From an uncultured bacterium (GTDB taxonomy: Bacteria > DRYD01): 64,000 nt of DNA. Under the pieces are notes generated by a model. It was given only the letters and a program-made list of their open reading frames with translations, had not been told where the DNA came from and made no database searches. The position numbers were made by a program, and so were the translations under genes. Each line of letters opens with the position of its first letter. The stretch's first letter is position 1. Positions 1-9,415 of the stretch are shown in pieces. The stretch covers positions 1 to 64,000 of the forward strand of contig CAKZQG010000045.1 in NCBI GenBank assembly GCA_937139605.1. Direction: 5' to 3'.

Positions 1-462
1 GGATTTAATTTAGTAGAGATGTTAGCTGCTTTTACTGTGTTTTCTTTATGTATCCTTGCTATTCTAAATATTCTTTATCAAGCTATGAATGTAGAAACTA
101 ATACTAAAAACATAGATATCGCCTTACAAAATATTAGAATAATTGAAAACTATTTAAAATATTCTAACTCTATCTCTTTTAATGATAGCGGAATTGAAGT
201 TATAAATAATAATTTAATTAATAATAATGACAATTTTGTTTCATTAAACTCAGAACCATTAAATAATCTTAAGTTTAATAAACCAGAATTATTTGAAAGG
301 AATATAAAAGCAATCACTTTAGGTGAATCTATAGAAAATGCTTCAAGTTCTTCTAATTATAATCAACGAATCGCTGTTTTTACTATTACCCTAAGATGGA
401 AAGAAAAAGGATTCTATAGAAAACTTACTATTAAAACTACTATTAGCAAAGACAGAAGGTGA
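1..462 (+). CDS. Type IV pilin-like protein, 5' end outside window
   Basis: The reading frame is open from base 1 and begins GFNLVEMLAAFTVFSL, a prepilin N-methylation motif: Gly before the cleavage site, then Phe, with Glu at +5, followed by a hydrophobic helix. The true start and the short leader peptide lie upstream of the window, so the first ATG at 19 is not the start. The remaining ~130 residues are a polar, Asn-rich pilin head. It should be cleaved and methylated by a PilD-type peptidase and assembled into a pilus or pseudopilus in the inner membrane. It ends 7 bases before the next pilin-like gene, so the three genes look like one minor-pilin operon. Which minor pilin it is cannot be said. 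Confidence 0.8.
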   Translation, partial: GFNLVEMLAAFTVFSLCILAILNILYQAMNVETNTKNIDIALQNIRIIENYLKYSNSISFNDSGIEVINNNLINNNDNFVSLNSEPLNNLKFNKPELFERNIKAITLGESIENASSSSNYNQRIAVFTITLRWKEKGFYRKLTIKTTISKDRR

Positions 463-469
463 AAAAAAT

Positions 470-1114
470 ATGAAAAATATTATTGATAAATTAAATAAAA
501 ATAATACTAAAGGGGCAACATTAGCTGAAGTTTTAGTTTATGCATCTCTATTTCTTTTATTTGCTATCTCCTTACTCTATATTTCTATTTCCGTTAATAA
601 AGTATATAGAATATTAATAAATAAAAACCAAACTTATATTTTATTAAATAAATACAGTAACCTTTTATTAACTCATTTAGTTTCCAACCCACCTTTAGAT
701 GATTCTACTCCTCCTTATACTTTAGATTTAAGGGATCCTTATAAAAAATCTTTAGAACCTGCTTCTAGTAATAAACTTATCCTTTACGATATTGATCCAG
801 AAAACACCAAAATAGAGCCTTATCAATTGAGTTATAAGAAAAAATATTTATATCTTGATTCTCCTAGTTTTAATCTTCCCCCCTATAATGATGGTAAAAT
901 AATTGAAGAATATGATGGAGGAAATCAAAGAGTTATAATAGATAATATAGAAACTGTTTATTTTTTATTATTAGATATTAATGGTAGTTATGTAAAAGCG
1001 GAAAATAATCAAGATTTCATTAGCGGTTATTCTGTTATGGCTGTATTATATCTAAATGAAAAAAATAAAGATGGTAATAGATTAATTTCTAATTATGTTG
1101 AAATTTCTAAATGA
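470..1114 (+). CDS. Minor pilin/pseudopilin (PilW-like)
   Basis: 214 aa. A short charged leader (residues 1-14) ends in KG, followed by ATLAEVLVYASLFLLF: a prepilin cleavage motif with Glu at +5 and a ~25-residue hydrophobic helix. The rest is a soluble domain without a signature I recognise. The ATG at 470 follows AGAAGGTG at the end of the preceding gene (stop 460-462), consistent with coupled translation. By size and operon position, between another pilin and a large PilX-like protein, it resembles PilW/GspJ-type minor pilins that prime pilus assembly. That specific role is inference; class assignment rests on the N-terminal motif. Confidence 0.75.
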   Translation: MKNIIDKLNKNNTKGATLAEVLVYASLFLLFAISLLYISISVNKVYRILINKNQTYILLNKYSNLLLTHLVSNPPLDDSTPPYTLDLRDPYKKSLEPASSNKLILYDIDPENTKIEPYQLSYKKKYLYLDSPSFNLPPYNDGKIIEEYDGGNQRVIIDNIETVYFLLLDINGSYVKAENNQDFISGYSVMAVLYLNEKNKDGNRLISNYVEISK

Positions 1115-1151
1115 TAATTAAAATAATAAAATAAACAAGGGAGGGATTTTT

Positions 1152-3218
1152 ATGAATAATACTCAAATTCCAGAAAATAAAATAAATTTAAAGAATTATA
1201 AAGCAAGCGCTATGATATATTCTCTGATTTTTTTGTATATTTGTTCTTTAATAGCTATTGGATTAATTAGTTTATTTGAATCACAGTTAAAATTAGCTTC
1301 TTCAAAAATTAGATTAGAGCAACGCCTTAAATTAGCTGATACTGGTATTAATATCGCCTTATCTTACCTAAATACTAATCCCAATGGAATCCCCACTATT
1401 CAGGATTTAAAAGAATTTAATAAAGAGCAAAATAACACCTTTGACTTTAAGAATTTAAATAATTATACCTTAAGTGTTTATATATTTGATAAAAACACAG
1501 TAAAAAAAAGTATAAATACTAATGAGATATCTTTTAAAGATATCGAACAAAAAATAAGAACAAACGGAGAACAAAGTTTTAAAAGTACTTTAAATACCTT
1601 AAATGATTTAAACGCTAGTGAATTACCTTTCTTAATAATATCTAAAGTTTATAATAATTCCAAAAGAAATTCTACATATAAAATAGCATTAGTTAATTTA
1701 GAATACTTTAGTAGATATATGTATTTTACTAATTTTGAAAAAACTCCAAGCAATGGAGAAATTTGGTTTGGTATAGGCTCTGACGTATTTAATGGTCCGA
1801 TTAGAACTAATGATAGTATAGTTAGGTGGGGAATTAAAAATGATTTCTATATCAATAATTCCTATAGAAAACCTACTTTTAGTTCTTTTTATTTCACAGG
1901 AAATAAAATATTTTTAGATCCCAATAATGCTAATTCTACTTCTGGTATTATTGTAAGTCCTTATAGTAATATTCCAGATACAGAAGAAAAATTACAACAA
2001 ATAATAAAGGGAGGTTCTGTTAATTTAAAAGCTAACACTAAAAAAATTGATTTATTTTCTAGTTTAACAAGTGAAGATCACATTAAATCTCAAATCTGGC
2101 CTGGCTTTGAAAATTCTCCTATGCCTACTAATAATAAAGGAATATTTATTAAAACTGATAATAATTCTAATATCAATAGTGCTTTATTTATAAACCCTGG
2201 TGATGAAAAAATATATTCACTAGATTTAAAAGTTGAACAAAATGTTCAGGCTTATGAAATAAAATTCCAAAAAGATGATTCTGAAAATCATATAACCATC
2301 CATAAAGTAGATAATACTAACTTTAATATACCTTCTAGTGGAGGAATTACCAATCCCTATTCTAATTTAAAAATAAAAGAAATAAATAATTTAGATGCTA
2401 ATAGTGTTGTTAATTTAGTAGATTATTTTGATGAAGATTCTAGTTTTAATCAAAGCAATGGGGATTATAACGTAAGTGGAAAAGCTTTAGTTTTAACAAG
2501 AATAGAAGGACAAACTAAAAAAGTAGTAGTTATAAGATTAGATAACAACAAGCCTTTTCCAAAAAATGTTATATGGGTTAATGGAAGTATTGGAGATAAA
2601 TTAGAGGAAGGAAATATGGAAGGAGGATTAAGTGGAGAATATAATGAATCCCTTACCATTATCGCTAAACCAGATTCAAATAGAAATACAACTAATTTTA
2701 ATGATAACTATGATATAAGGTTAAAAGGAGATTTAAAACCTTATGGACTTAATATAAATCCTAATGATCCTCAAATTCCAACTATGAACAAAGAGGATAT
2801 TCGAATTTTAGGATTATATGCTGATAGAGTATTCATCGGTACCAACGCTAAAAACAATCTTTTAACTGATATAAATGGTAAAGAACATTTTTATTTATAT
2901 GCTTCTATTGTCGCTATTAAAGCTGTTGATGAAAATCATATAGGTAGATATCTTCAAGTAGAAAAAGTAAATGATTCCACAATCTGGAATGACATAGATG
3001 GCAACCCCTTAATTTTAGACAGATATTTACACCTTTATGGTGGAATAGTTCAAAGTTATAGAGGAAATGTAAGTGGTTTTGATAATAACAATATAAAAAT
3101 GACCGGCTTTAGAAAAGACTATAATTATGATAATCGGTTAGCGTATATGAATCCGCCATATTTCCCTACCACCGGAGAATATATCGTATTATTTGAAAAA
3201 GTGCTTAATAATTATTAA
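1152..3218 (+). CDS. Large PilX-like pilus-associated protein
   Basis: 688 aa, preceded by a strong ribosome-binding site (AAGGGAGGG, 1137-1145). After a ~20-residue polar leader comes one transmembrane helix (about residues 22-45, KASAMIYSLIFLYICSLIAI) and then an Ala/Leu-rich amphipathic stretch (LKLADTGINIALSYL) that resembles the PilX/GspK N terminus ending in AAEAALR-like helices. The remaining ~600 residues are an Asn/Ser/Asp-rich extracytoplasmic region, far larger than PilX (~200 aa). It closes the minor-pilin operon. No von Willebrand MIDAS motif (PilY1-type) is obvious. It is probably a pilus-tip or surface protein anchored by a pilin-like helix; substrate unknown. Confidence 0.55.
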   Translation: MNNTQIPENKINLKNYKASAMIYSLIFLYICSLIAIGLISLFESQLKLASSKIRLEQRLKLADTGINIALSYLNTNPNGIPTIQDLKEFNKEQNNTFDFKNLNNYTLSVYIFDKNTVKKSINTNEISFKDIEQKIRTNGEQSFKSTLNTLNDLNASELPFLIISKVYNNSKRNSTYKIALVNLEYFSRYMYFTNFEKTPSNGEIWFGIGSDVFNGPIRTNDSIVRWGIKNDFYINNSYRKPTFSSFYFTGNKIFLDPNNANSTSGIIVSPYSNIPDTEEKLQQIIKGGSVNLKANTKKIDLFSSLTSEDHIKSQIWPGFENSPMPTNNKGIFIKTDNNSNINSALFINPGDEKIYSLDLKVEQNVQAYEIKFQKDDSENHITIHKVDNTNFNIPSSGGITNPYSNLKIKEINNLDANSVVNLVDYFDEDSSFNQSNGDYNVSGKALVLTRIEGQTKKVVVIRLDNNKPFPKNVIWVNGSIGDKLEEGNMEGGLSGEYNESLTIIAKPDSNRNTTNFNDNYDIRLKGDLKPYGLNINPNDPQIPTMNKEDIRILGLYADRVFIGTNAKNNLLTDINGKEHFYLYASIVAIKAVDENHIGRYLQVEKVNDSTIWNDIDGNPLILDRYLHLYGGIVQSYRGNVSGFDNNNIKMTGFRKDYNYDNRLAYMNPPYFPTTGEYIVLFEKVLNNY

Positions 3219-3283
3219 CTTATGTTTTGTAAAGATTCATATTATAGATTCATATATAAAAGATATACTTGTTTGTGATGTTT

Positions 3284-4495
3284 TTAAAAGAATATACTAC
3301 CTTCACTGGATTTATAAAAACTTTCTTGATCTTCTTCATTAATCTCATTAGTTTTAGAATTTTCTATGCTACTATATGAGAAACTTGAGCTATAATCTGA
3401 AGATAATCCTTTTACAAAAGTATCAGTAGAGTATGTTTCTTCTACTTGATATAACTCTTCTGGGTGATCTGTTAATTTTAAAGCCATTTCCTTAGCTATA
3501 TGTCCTTGCTTTATTAAATTCTTTAGAGATTTCCCAAAAGTTATCATCCCATCATATTCCCCATTCAATATATAATCATAAATTTTGTTTAATTCATTAT
3601 CCCTTATTAATCCCCTTATAGTTGGAGTTGCTACCAATATTTCTATTACCGGAAGTAAATTACCAGTTCTTATACTATTAACCAATTTTTGAGAGATTAT
3701 AGCAGTTATAGAATTCATCAATATTTCTCTTGCTACTTCCCTTTGCTCTTCCTTAAACATATCCAATATTCTGTAAATAGTTTTAATTGTATTTTCGGAA
3801 TGAACTGTTGTTATAACCATATGCCCTGTTTCTGCAGCATTTAGAGCTATTAAAGTACTCTCTGGGTCCCTTAACTCCCCTATAAATATTATATCGGGAT
3901 CTTGCCTTAAAGCATCCTTTAATCCTTGTAAAAAACTAGTTGTATCCAAGCCTACTTCTCTTTGAGTTATAAAACTCTTTACATCATTAAAAACATATTC
4001 TATAGGATCCTCTATTGAAACTATCCTTTTAGAGTAATTTTTGTTAATATATTGTATAATAGAAGCGCAGGTAGTAGTTTTACCACTACCCGCAGGCCCT
4101 GAAACCAATACTAACCCCCTCATTTTATTAACAATATTTTTTATTAAATCACTTGGTAAATTAAGAATTTCAAAACTATCTGGTGGATTCAATATTCTTC
4201 TTGCTGCCAAAGCTATACTTCCTTGCGTCTTAAAAATATTTATCCTATAACGAGTACCCTCTAAATAATATCCATAATCTATTGATCCCTTTTTATTTAA
4301 TTCCTTTAAATATTCTTCATTTATAATTTCTTTTATCATTTCTATTATTTCATTTTCTGTTAGGATCTTTTCACCAACAGGAACTAAATTTTTATTTATT
4401 CTGTAATATGGCTTATTATTTGATTTTATATGTAAATCACTAGCATTTATTTCTTTATCATTCATTAACGCTAACAACTTTTTTAAACTATACAT
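3284..4495 (-). CDS. pilT: PilT-type pilus retraction ATPase
   Basis: 403 aa. Contains the PilT/GspE ATPase core: Walker A GPAGSGKT (133-140), Asp box IEDPIEY (161-167), Walker B DIIFIGELRD (201-210) and His box ending TTVHSENT (229-236), with an N-terminal PAS-like domain. Length fits PilT/PilU (~340-380) plus a Ser/Glu-rich C-terminal tail of about 45 residues that I do not recognise. It powers depolymerisation of type IV pili at the inner membrane, giving twitching and DNA uptake. It converges on the minor pilin operon, so pilus genes are clustered here although PilB, PilC and PilD are not in the window. Confidence 0.92.
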   Translation of the reverse strand: MYSLKKLLALMNDKEINASDLHIKSNNKPYYRINKNLVPVGEKILTENEIIEMIKEIINEEYLKELNKKGSIDYGYYLEGTRYRINIFKTQGSIALAARRILNPPDSFEILNLPSDLIKNIVNKMRGLVLVSGPAGSGKTTTCASIIQYINKNYSKRIVSIEDPIEYVFNDVKSFITQREVGLDTTSFLQGLKDALRQDPDIIFIGELRDPESTLIALNAAETGHMVITTVHSENTIKTIYRILDMFKEEQREVAREILMNSITAIISQKLVNSIRTGNLLPVIEILVATPTIRGLIRDNELNKIYDYILNGEYDGMITFGKSLKNLIKQGHIAKEMALKLTDHPEELYQVEETYSTDTFVKGLSSDYSSSFSYSSIENSKTNEINEEDQESFYKSSEGSIFF

Positions 4496-4614
4496 AATTT
4501 ACTCCTATTTCATTTTTTTAATATTTATATTATTTCTATTATTATTTTTCAATTTTTTATATTTTTTTTCCTTTAAACTGGTTTGAAAATTAAATTTTAT
4601 TTATAAAATCAGAT

Positions 4615-5646
4615 TCATAAAATCAGGTTAACTAAAATTCCAAAAACTCCTAAAATAATAGATACTACATTATAAAAGATTTGAAATACTATTATTTCTT
4701 TAAATTCTTGTAAATTATTTATTAATAATTTAAAATTTTCAATTTTTCCTTCTTTATTAATTCCTTTTTTAATAGAATAATTAACAAACATAGGAACCCT
4801 AAAAAATAAATAAAAAACACTATCAATAACTAAACTAAAAAAAATAAATAAAGCTAACCTAAATATATTAAAATCTTTACTAAAAACCAACTTAAAAAAA
4901 TTGGAAATAAATTTACCTAACTGAAAAAATATAAAAAATAACATAACATTAATAAATAACTGAAAATAAAAATAAAACAATAAAAATAAAATAATAATCC
5001 ACAAAATCACAAAAATATTAACAAAATTTAAAAGAAAATATTTTATCACAAATAAATGATTATTTAAATTCAAATTAAAATAATCTCTTAATTCGTTAAA
5101 TATATAAGAAAATAGTTTATACAAAATGTAAGGATCTTTAAGAATAGTTTCGTGATCAGAAAAAGTTAAAATATCATATCTATCTAACGGAAACATATAA
5201 TCTAAAACCCCACAAAGAGTTATTATTTTAATATTAAAATGTGTTTGTAACTTTTGCTTAAAATCGTTATTAATTTTTAAAGGGAAACTCAAAGTAAAAA
5301 ATATAAACTTAATTTTAGAAATCTTTTCAATTTTAACTGGTTTTAACAAGATATTTTCTAAACATTTCTTAAATAAATATCCCCCTAACGAATGAGTTAA
5401 TACAATAATATAATCATAATCTATAAAATCAATAATTTGAATAAATTTTTGATATAAAAGCTCAATATAGTGTTCAATATTTTGAAACAAAGTAATAGTA
5501 GGATAATCAAAATAGTAATTATCAACAGATATACCCAAATTTTTATTTAAGTAATTATGAATAGAATTAGCAAAAAAATCTAAGTTAGATTTAGAAGCAA
5601 ATATCCCAACAATACTAAATATAGCTACCCTCATAACAATCCCCAC
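4615..5646 (-). CDS. Putative membrane alpha/beta hydrolase
   Basis: 343 aa. The N-terminal half looks like a serine hydrolase: VLTHSLGGYL carries a GxSxG-like nucleophile elbow (Thr-His-Ser-Leu-Gly), followed by an Asp in GVLDYMFPLD and a His in FSDHETIL, in the order Ser-Asp-His. The C-terminal half has three or four hydrophobic segments (for example around FVILWIIILFLLFYFYF and IVFQIFYNVVSIILGVFG), so the enzyme is probably membrane bound. The substrate is unknown; a lipid or ester is a guess. It lies 34 bases after the ComEC-like gene, same strand. The second Met (residue 5) is an alternative start. Confidence 0.5.
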   Translation of the reverse strand: MGIVMRVAIFSIVGIFASKSNLDFFANSIHNYLNKNLGISVDNYYFDYPTITLFQNIEHYIELLYQKFIQIIDFIDYDYIIVLTHSLGGYLFKKCLENILLKPVKIEKISKIKFIFFTLSFPLKINNDFKQKLQTHFNIKIITLCGVLDYMFPLDRYDILTFSDHETILKDPYILYKLFSYIFNELRDYFNLNLNNHLFVIKYFLLNFVNIFVILWIIILFLLFYFYFQLFINVMLFFIFFQLGKFISNFFKLVFSKDFNIFRLALFIFFSLVIDSVFYLFFRVPMFVNYSIKKGINKEGKIENFKLLINNLQEFKEIIVFQIFYNVVSIILGVFGILVNLIL

Positions 5647-5680
5647 ACTACATAAATTATAAATAATTTAATAAATAATT

Positions 5681-7144
5681 TTACTTAAAATATAAAACCA
5701 ACTGCTTCTGATTAACTATATAATCAATAAAACCCAATAAAAAATAGATTATATAATAAATTACATTAAATTTAAAAAATAAATAAATAATCCCTAAATA
5801 AAAAACAACAGGATAAATAACACTAACAAAAATATTATAAAATATACCAGAAATTGATAAAAACCCGAAATAATAAATCAATATAGGGAGTAAAAAAATA
5901 GTAGCACTTAAAGACATAACAAAACTATCAACTACATAATAAAAGATAATTCTCAAAAAATAAGGGTATCTATCAAAGAAATCAATAATCCATTTTTTTA
6001 AAGTATCTCCCAAAACTACAATCCCTATAAAACTAATAAAACTCATCTTAAATGAAAGATTATAAATAAACTTGTAATCTATAAATAAAAAAACTATTAA
6101 TAAAACAAAAAATAATTTAACAAGATAAAAAATATTACTTTTTTGATCATAATTAAAAAGAACTAAGTTAGTAATAATAGCTATTATAAAAGCTCTAAGT
6201 AAGGGATAATCAAAACCAACTACTAAACAATAAATCCACACAATTATGATACTAAAAAAAATAATTACTCCCCTATTTTTTATATCCCTAAAAACAAGAT
6301 AATATAAAAAAGATAGTAAATAAAAGGAAAAATTAAGTACTAAAGCTATATTTCCCCCAGAAGCCACAAACAAATGATATAATCCACTCTTTATTAATTT
6401 TTGCTTTTCATAATAACTAAAATCATCAACCCCCCAAATCATACCCTTCAATATATCAGAATACTTCCCAAAATCACTATACCTTTTATTTATATATCCT
6501 CTTACATTATTAATAAATTTATTTATAAAATTATCATCATTTACAAAATTAATATCATAAAAATAATTAACTCCATAAAAAATATTGTTAGAAAAATAAA
6601 AATCAAATTTTTTTTCATATTGATTAACAAATTCCAAATAAGCAAAAGCCAAGAATTTTTTATCCTCTAATAAAAAACTACCTACTAACTCATTCCCTAT
6701 AAATCTATCTAATTTATTTCTCTGGATTATTACATTAGTATTTATTAAATAGCTATAGTAATTATCATAAGATTTAATTACTTTTAAAAGTACATAATTA
6801 GATTTAATTTTAGAAATCTGGAACTCAAAATAGCCACTTATCATTTTATTACTTAAAACTTTATATATCTTAATTTTATAATCTTTAAAATTATGGTAAG
6901 CAATAAAGAAAGAAAATACACAAATACTAACTAAAATCCCAAAATCCAATACCCTTATCCTCTCTTTATTAAATAAAAAATACTTAAATAAAAATAACAA
7001 AAATAAATAACAAAAAAATAATACCAACTCAATATAGAAAATCTCAAGAAATTTCATATTAATAAATAGATTTCTAATTAAATAATGAAAAATAAAATAA
7101 GAATTAAATAAAAGAACAATACTAAAAAAAACAAAATGATTCAT
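5681..7144 (-). CDS. ComEC/Rec2-like membrane protein lacking the nuclease domain
   Basis: 487 aa, strongly hydrophobic with about ten membrane segments. Residues 252-266 (KSGLYHLFVASGGNI) match the ComEC competence-domain signature (SGLxHLxAVSGxH), with Gly where many homologues have His/Leu. The first ~110 residues contain the N-terminal membrane segments and a small soluble OB-like portion (about 100-180). Known ComEC proteins are usually 700-800 aa and end in a metallo-beta-lactamase domain; here the protein stops right after the membrane channel. It probably forms the inner-membrane DNA channel for uptake, in line with nearby pilus genes, unless the truncation has disabled it. Confidence 0.7.
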   Translation of the reverse strand: MNHFVFFSIVLLFNSYFIFHYLIRNLFINMKFLEIFYIELVLFFCYLFLLFLFKYFLFNKERIRVLDFGILVSICVFSFFIAYHNFKDYKIKIYKVLSNKMISGYFEFQISKIKSNYVLLKVIKSYDNYYSYLINTNVIIQRNKLDRFIGNELVGSFLLEDKKFLAFAYLEFVNQYEKKFDFYFSNNIFYGVNYFYDINFVNDDNFINKFINNVRGYINKRYSDFGKYSDILKGMIWGVDDFSYYEKQKLIKSGLYHLFVASGGNIALVLNFSFYLLSFLYYLVFRDIKNRGVIIFFSIIIVWIYCLVVGFDYPLLRAFIIAIITNLVLFNYDQKSNIFYLVKLFFVLLIVFLFIDYKFIYNLSFKMSFISFIGIVVLGDTLKKWIIDFFDRYPYFLRIIFYYVVDSFVMSLSATIFLLPILIYYFGFLSISGIFYNIFVSVIYPVVFYLGIIYLFFKFNVIYYIIYFLLGFIDYIVNQKQLVLYFK

Positions 7145-7206
7145 ATTTTATTAATTAGCTATTTACTTTTTATTAGCAATTCATTATTGAAATTTTAATA
7201 TTGAGA

Positions 7207-8580
7207 TTAAGAAACTGGGGCTAATTTAGCAGTAAAATGAGGCACTAACTCATCAGCTTCTAACACTCTATAAGGCTTTAAATTATTTATATTATCTTTT
7301 ATTAATGAAAATATATATGCAACATATTCTAAATGTTTATAAGTATAAGTTCTTCTGGGGATAGCCAATCTAACCAAGTTCATTATAGCATCTTTAGAAT
7401 ACATAAGATATCCAACTTCAACACTTCTAATTCCTCCTAATCTATAAAGTTCAATTACTAAACTTTGAGCTAAGTAATCTTCTGGTTTTAAGTGTTGAAT
7501 AAATTTAGAGGCATTAACGAAAACAGCATGTCCTCCAACAGGCTCTATTATAGGGATCCCAATATTCTTTAATAAATCTCCTAAAAATTTAACCTGATTT
7601 ATTCTATAATTTAGATAATCTTCATCTAGCACTTCTTCCAAGCCTTTAGCAATAACTTCCATATCCTTGCCAGATAATCCCCCATAAGTAGGGAACCCTT
7701 CATATAAAATAACCAACTGCCTAATCTTAGGTACTAATTCTTTATTATTAGTAGCAATAAACCCGCCCATATGTGCTATCCCATCTTTCTTTGTACTCAT
7801 ATAAAATATATCACAATATTGGGTATAGTCGTGGATTATTTCTTTAATAGATTTATTAGAGTTAGTTATTCTTTTATAAAGGATAGAATTTTCTGCGATT
7901 CTACAACCATCAATAACAAAAATTCTATTATATTTCTTTGTTATTTCATAAGCCTGTTTTAGATTATTTAGCTCAACGGGTTGGCCTCCTAATGCATTAT
8001 TAGTTATTGTCATAACTACATGACTAACATTACCATTTTTTAAAAGTTCTTCTAATTTTTCTAAATCTATATTCCCTTTAAAATTATATTTTTCATCTTT
8101 ATAATAAGGGGTAGGTATATTGATAGGGGTTGCTTTAAAGTGTTTATATATAGCAAAACCGGTATCAAAATGGGTATTACTAATAACAATATCGCCAGGT
8201 TTAGTTAGGATTTCTGCTAAAATTTTTTCAGCAGCTCTACCCTGATGTACCGGAAAAATAAACTCTTTATTACAAAAATTCTTAGCAGCATCTATAAATC
8301 TCTCATAACTAATAGACCCCGCATAAGACTCATCATACAACATCATATAACTTAACTGTAAATCACTTAAAGTATTCGTCCCACTATCTGTTAATAAATC
8401 TATTGTTATATACTTTGATGGAATATTAAACAAATTATAATTAGCTTTTTTTAATATTTCTTCTCTTTGTTCAATAGTTAAAAAATTTATCTTTTCTGCT
8501 ACCTTATATTTATAAAGCTCAATATCAGATAAATTAAAATCTTTAAAATTACTAAATTTATTAAAGATTTCGTTTTTCAT
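7207..8580 (-). CDS. tnaA: Tryptophanase-type beta-eliminating lyase (PLP)
   Basis: 457 aa, full length for tryptophanase/tyrosine phenol-lyase. The PLP lysine lies in MSTKKDGIAHMGG (Lys265), and Arg115 in HQGRAAE and the FVIDGCR cofactor segment (221-227) are present. The C terminus (PRRTYTYKHLEYV, then HFTAKL) is family typical. The two activities are hard to separate: PRRTYTY resembles tyrosine phenol-lyase, but the phenol-lyase-specific Arg in the MERG motif is replaced by Val (SVEVG), which favours tryptophanase. Reaction: tryptophan (or a similar amino acid) to indole, pyruvate and ammonia, in the cytosol. It could feed pyruvate to fermentation and the ADP-forming CoA synthetase. Confidence 0.82.
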   Translation of the reverse strand: MKNEIFNKFSNFKDFNLSDIELYKYKVAEKINFLTIEQREEILKKANYNLFNIPSKYITIDLLTDSGTNTLSDLQLSYMMLYDESYAGSISYERFIDAAKNFCNKEFIFPVHQGRAAEKILAEILTKPGDIVISNTHFDTGFAIYKHFKATPINIPTPYYKDEKYNFKGNIDLEKLEELLKNGNVSHVVMTITNNALGGQPVELNNLKQAYEITKKYNRIFVIDGCRIAENSILYKRITNSNKSIKEIIHDYTQYCDIFYMSTKKDGIAHMGGFIATNNKELVPKIRQLVILYEGFPTYGGLSGKDMEVIAKGLEEVLDEDYLNYRINQVKFLGDLLKNIGIPIIEPVGGHAVFVNASKFIQHLKPEDYLAQSLVIELYRLGGIRSVEVGYLMYSKDAIMNLVRLAIPRRTYTYKHLEYVAYIFSLIKDNINNLKPYRVLEADELVPHFTAKLAPVS

Positions 8581-8725
8581 AATCCACCTCTATTTTATCA
8601 TTATTCTTTTCTTTTTTAAATTTCTTAAAACTTACAATTATCCCTTTAAAAAGAAAAATAAATTATTTTTTATTAAACGATTATTTTAAATGATTAACAA
8701 AAAAAATGGAGTAATAATAAAATAT

Positions 8726-9415
8726 ATGGAAGAAGTTAAAATAAAATTATCTTTCCCATTACATGTTAAAAAATCAATAGATATAATTCAAAAAATAATA
8801 AAAAAAATAAATACAATAATTTACGTAGTAGATAGTAGAGTTTTTGAATTAACTTTTGACTTAAATATCTTAAATAAGTTTCAACTTAAAAACAAGATCC
8901 TTATAATATTTTTTAATAAAACTGATTTAATAGATAAAAAAGATAAAAAAAATCTCCAAGATTTTATAAATAATTTAGAATCTAATATAAACCAAATAAA
9001 AGAAAAATTCAAACTAAAAGAAATTTATTTTATTATAGGGAATAAAGAAAAAATAAAAGATTTAAAAAACAAATTAAAAGAAATAGCAAATAGAGAGTTA
9101 TTTATAAATATAGTGATAATAGGCTATCCTAATGTAGGGAAATCTACAATTATTAACAGACTAATAAATAGATCTAAAGCCAAAGTAGAAGATAAAGTAG
9201 GAACAACAAGATCTTTACAGTGGTATTCTATTGAATATAATATTAAAATATTAGATAGTCCGGGGATAATTTTACCTACAGATACAACCCTAAAAGATGC
9301 ATTAACATTATATAAATTTAACATAATTTCAGAGAGTTTTATCCCATTACCTACGGAAAAAATTCAAAGCATGTTAAGAAAATATGAAAAAGATAGTAAG
9401 TATAATAGGAACTAG
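8726..9415 (+). CDS. RbgA/YlqF-like circularly permuted GTPase
   Basis: Motif order is permuted: G4 NKTD comes first, then G1 GYPNVGKST, then G3 DSPG, as in RbgA/YlqF GTPases that act in large-subunit ribosome assembly. I place the start at ATG 8726 rather than the in-frame ATG 8690, because TGGAG lies just upstream (8707-8711) and the protein then begins near SFPLHVKKS, which aligns with the FPGHMAKA N terminus of RbgA. At ~229 aa it is short: the C-terminal RNA-binding helical domain of RbgA (~280 aa) is largely missing. Its last 32 bases overlap wecB in another frame, implying translational coupling. Truncation in evolution is likely; I see no frameshift. Confidence 0.75.
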   Translation: MEEVKIKLSFPLHVKKSIDIIQKIIKKINTIIYVVDSRVFELTFDLNILNKFQLKNKILIIFFNKTDLIDKKDKKNLQDFINNLESNINQIKEKFKLKEIYFIIGNKEKIKDLKNKLKEIANRELFINIVIIGYPNVGKSTIINRLINRSKAKVEDKVGTTRSLQWYSIEYNIKILDSPGIILPTDTTLKDALTLYKFNIISESFIPLPTEKIQSMLRKYEKDSKYNRN

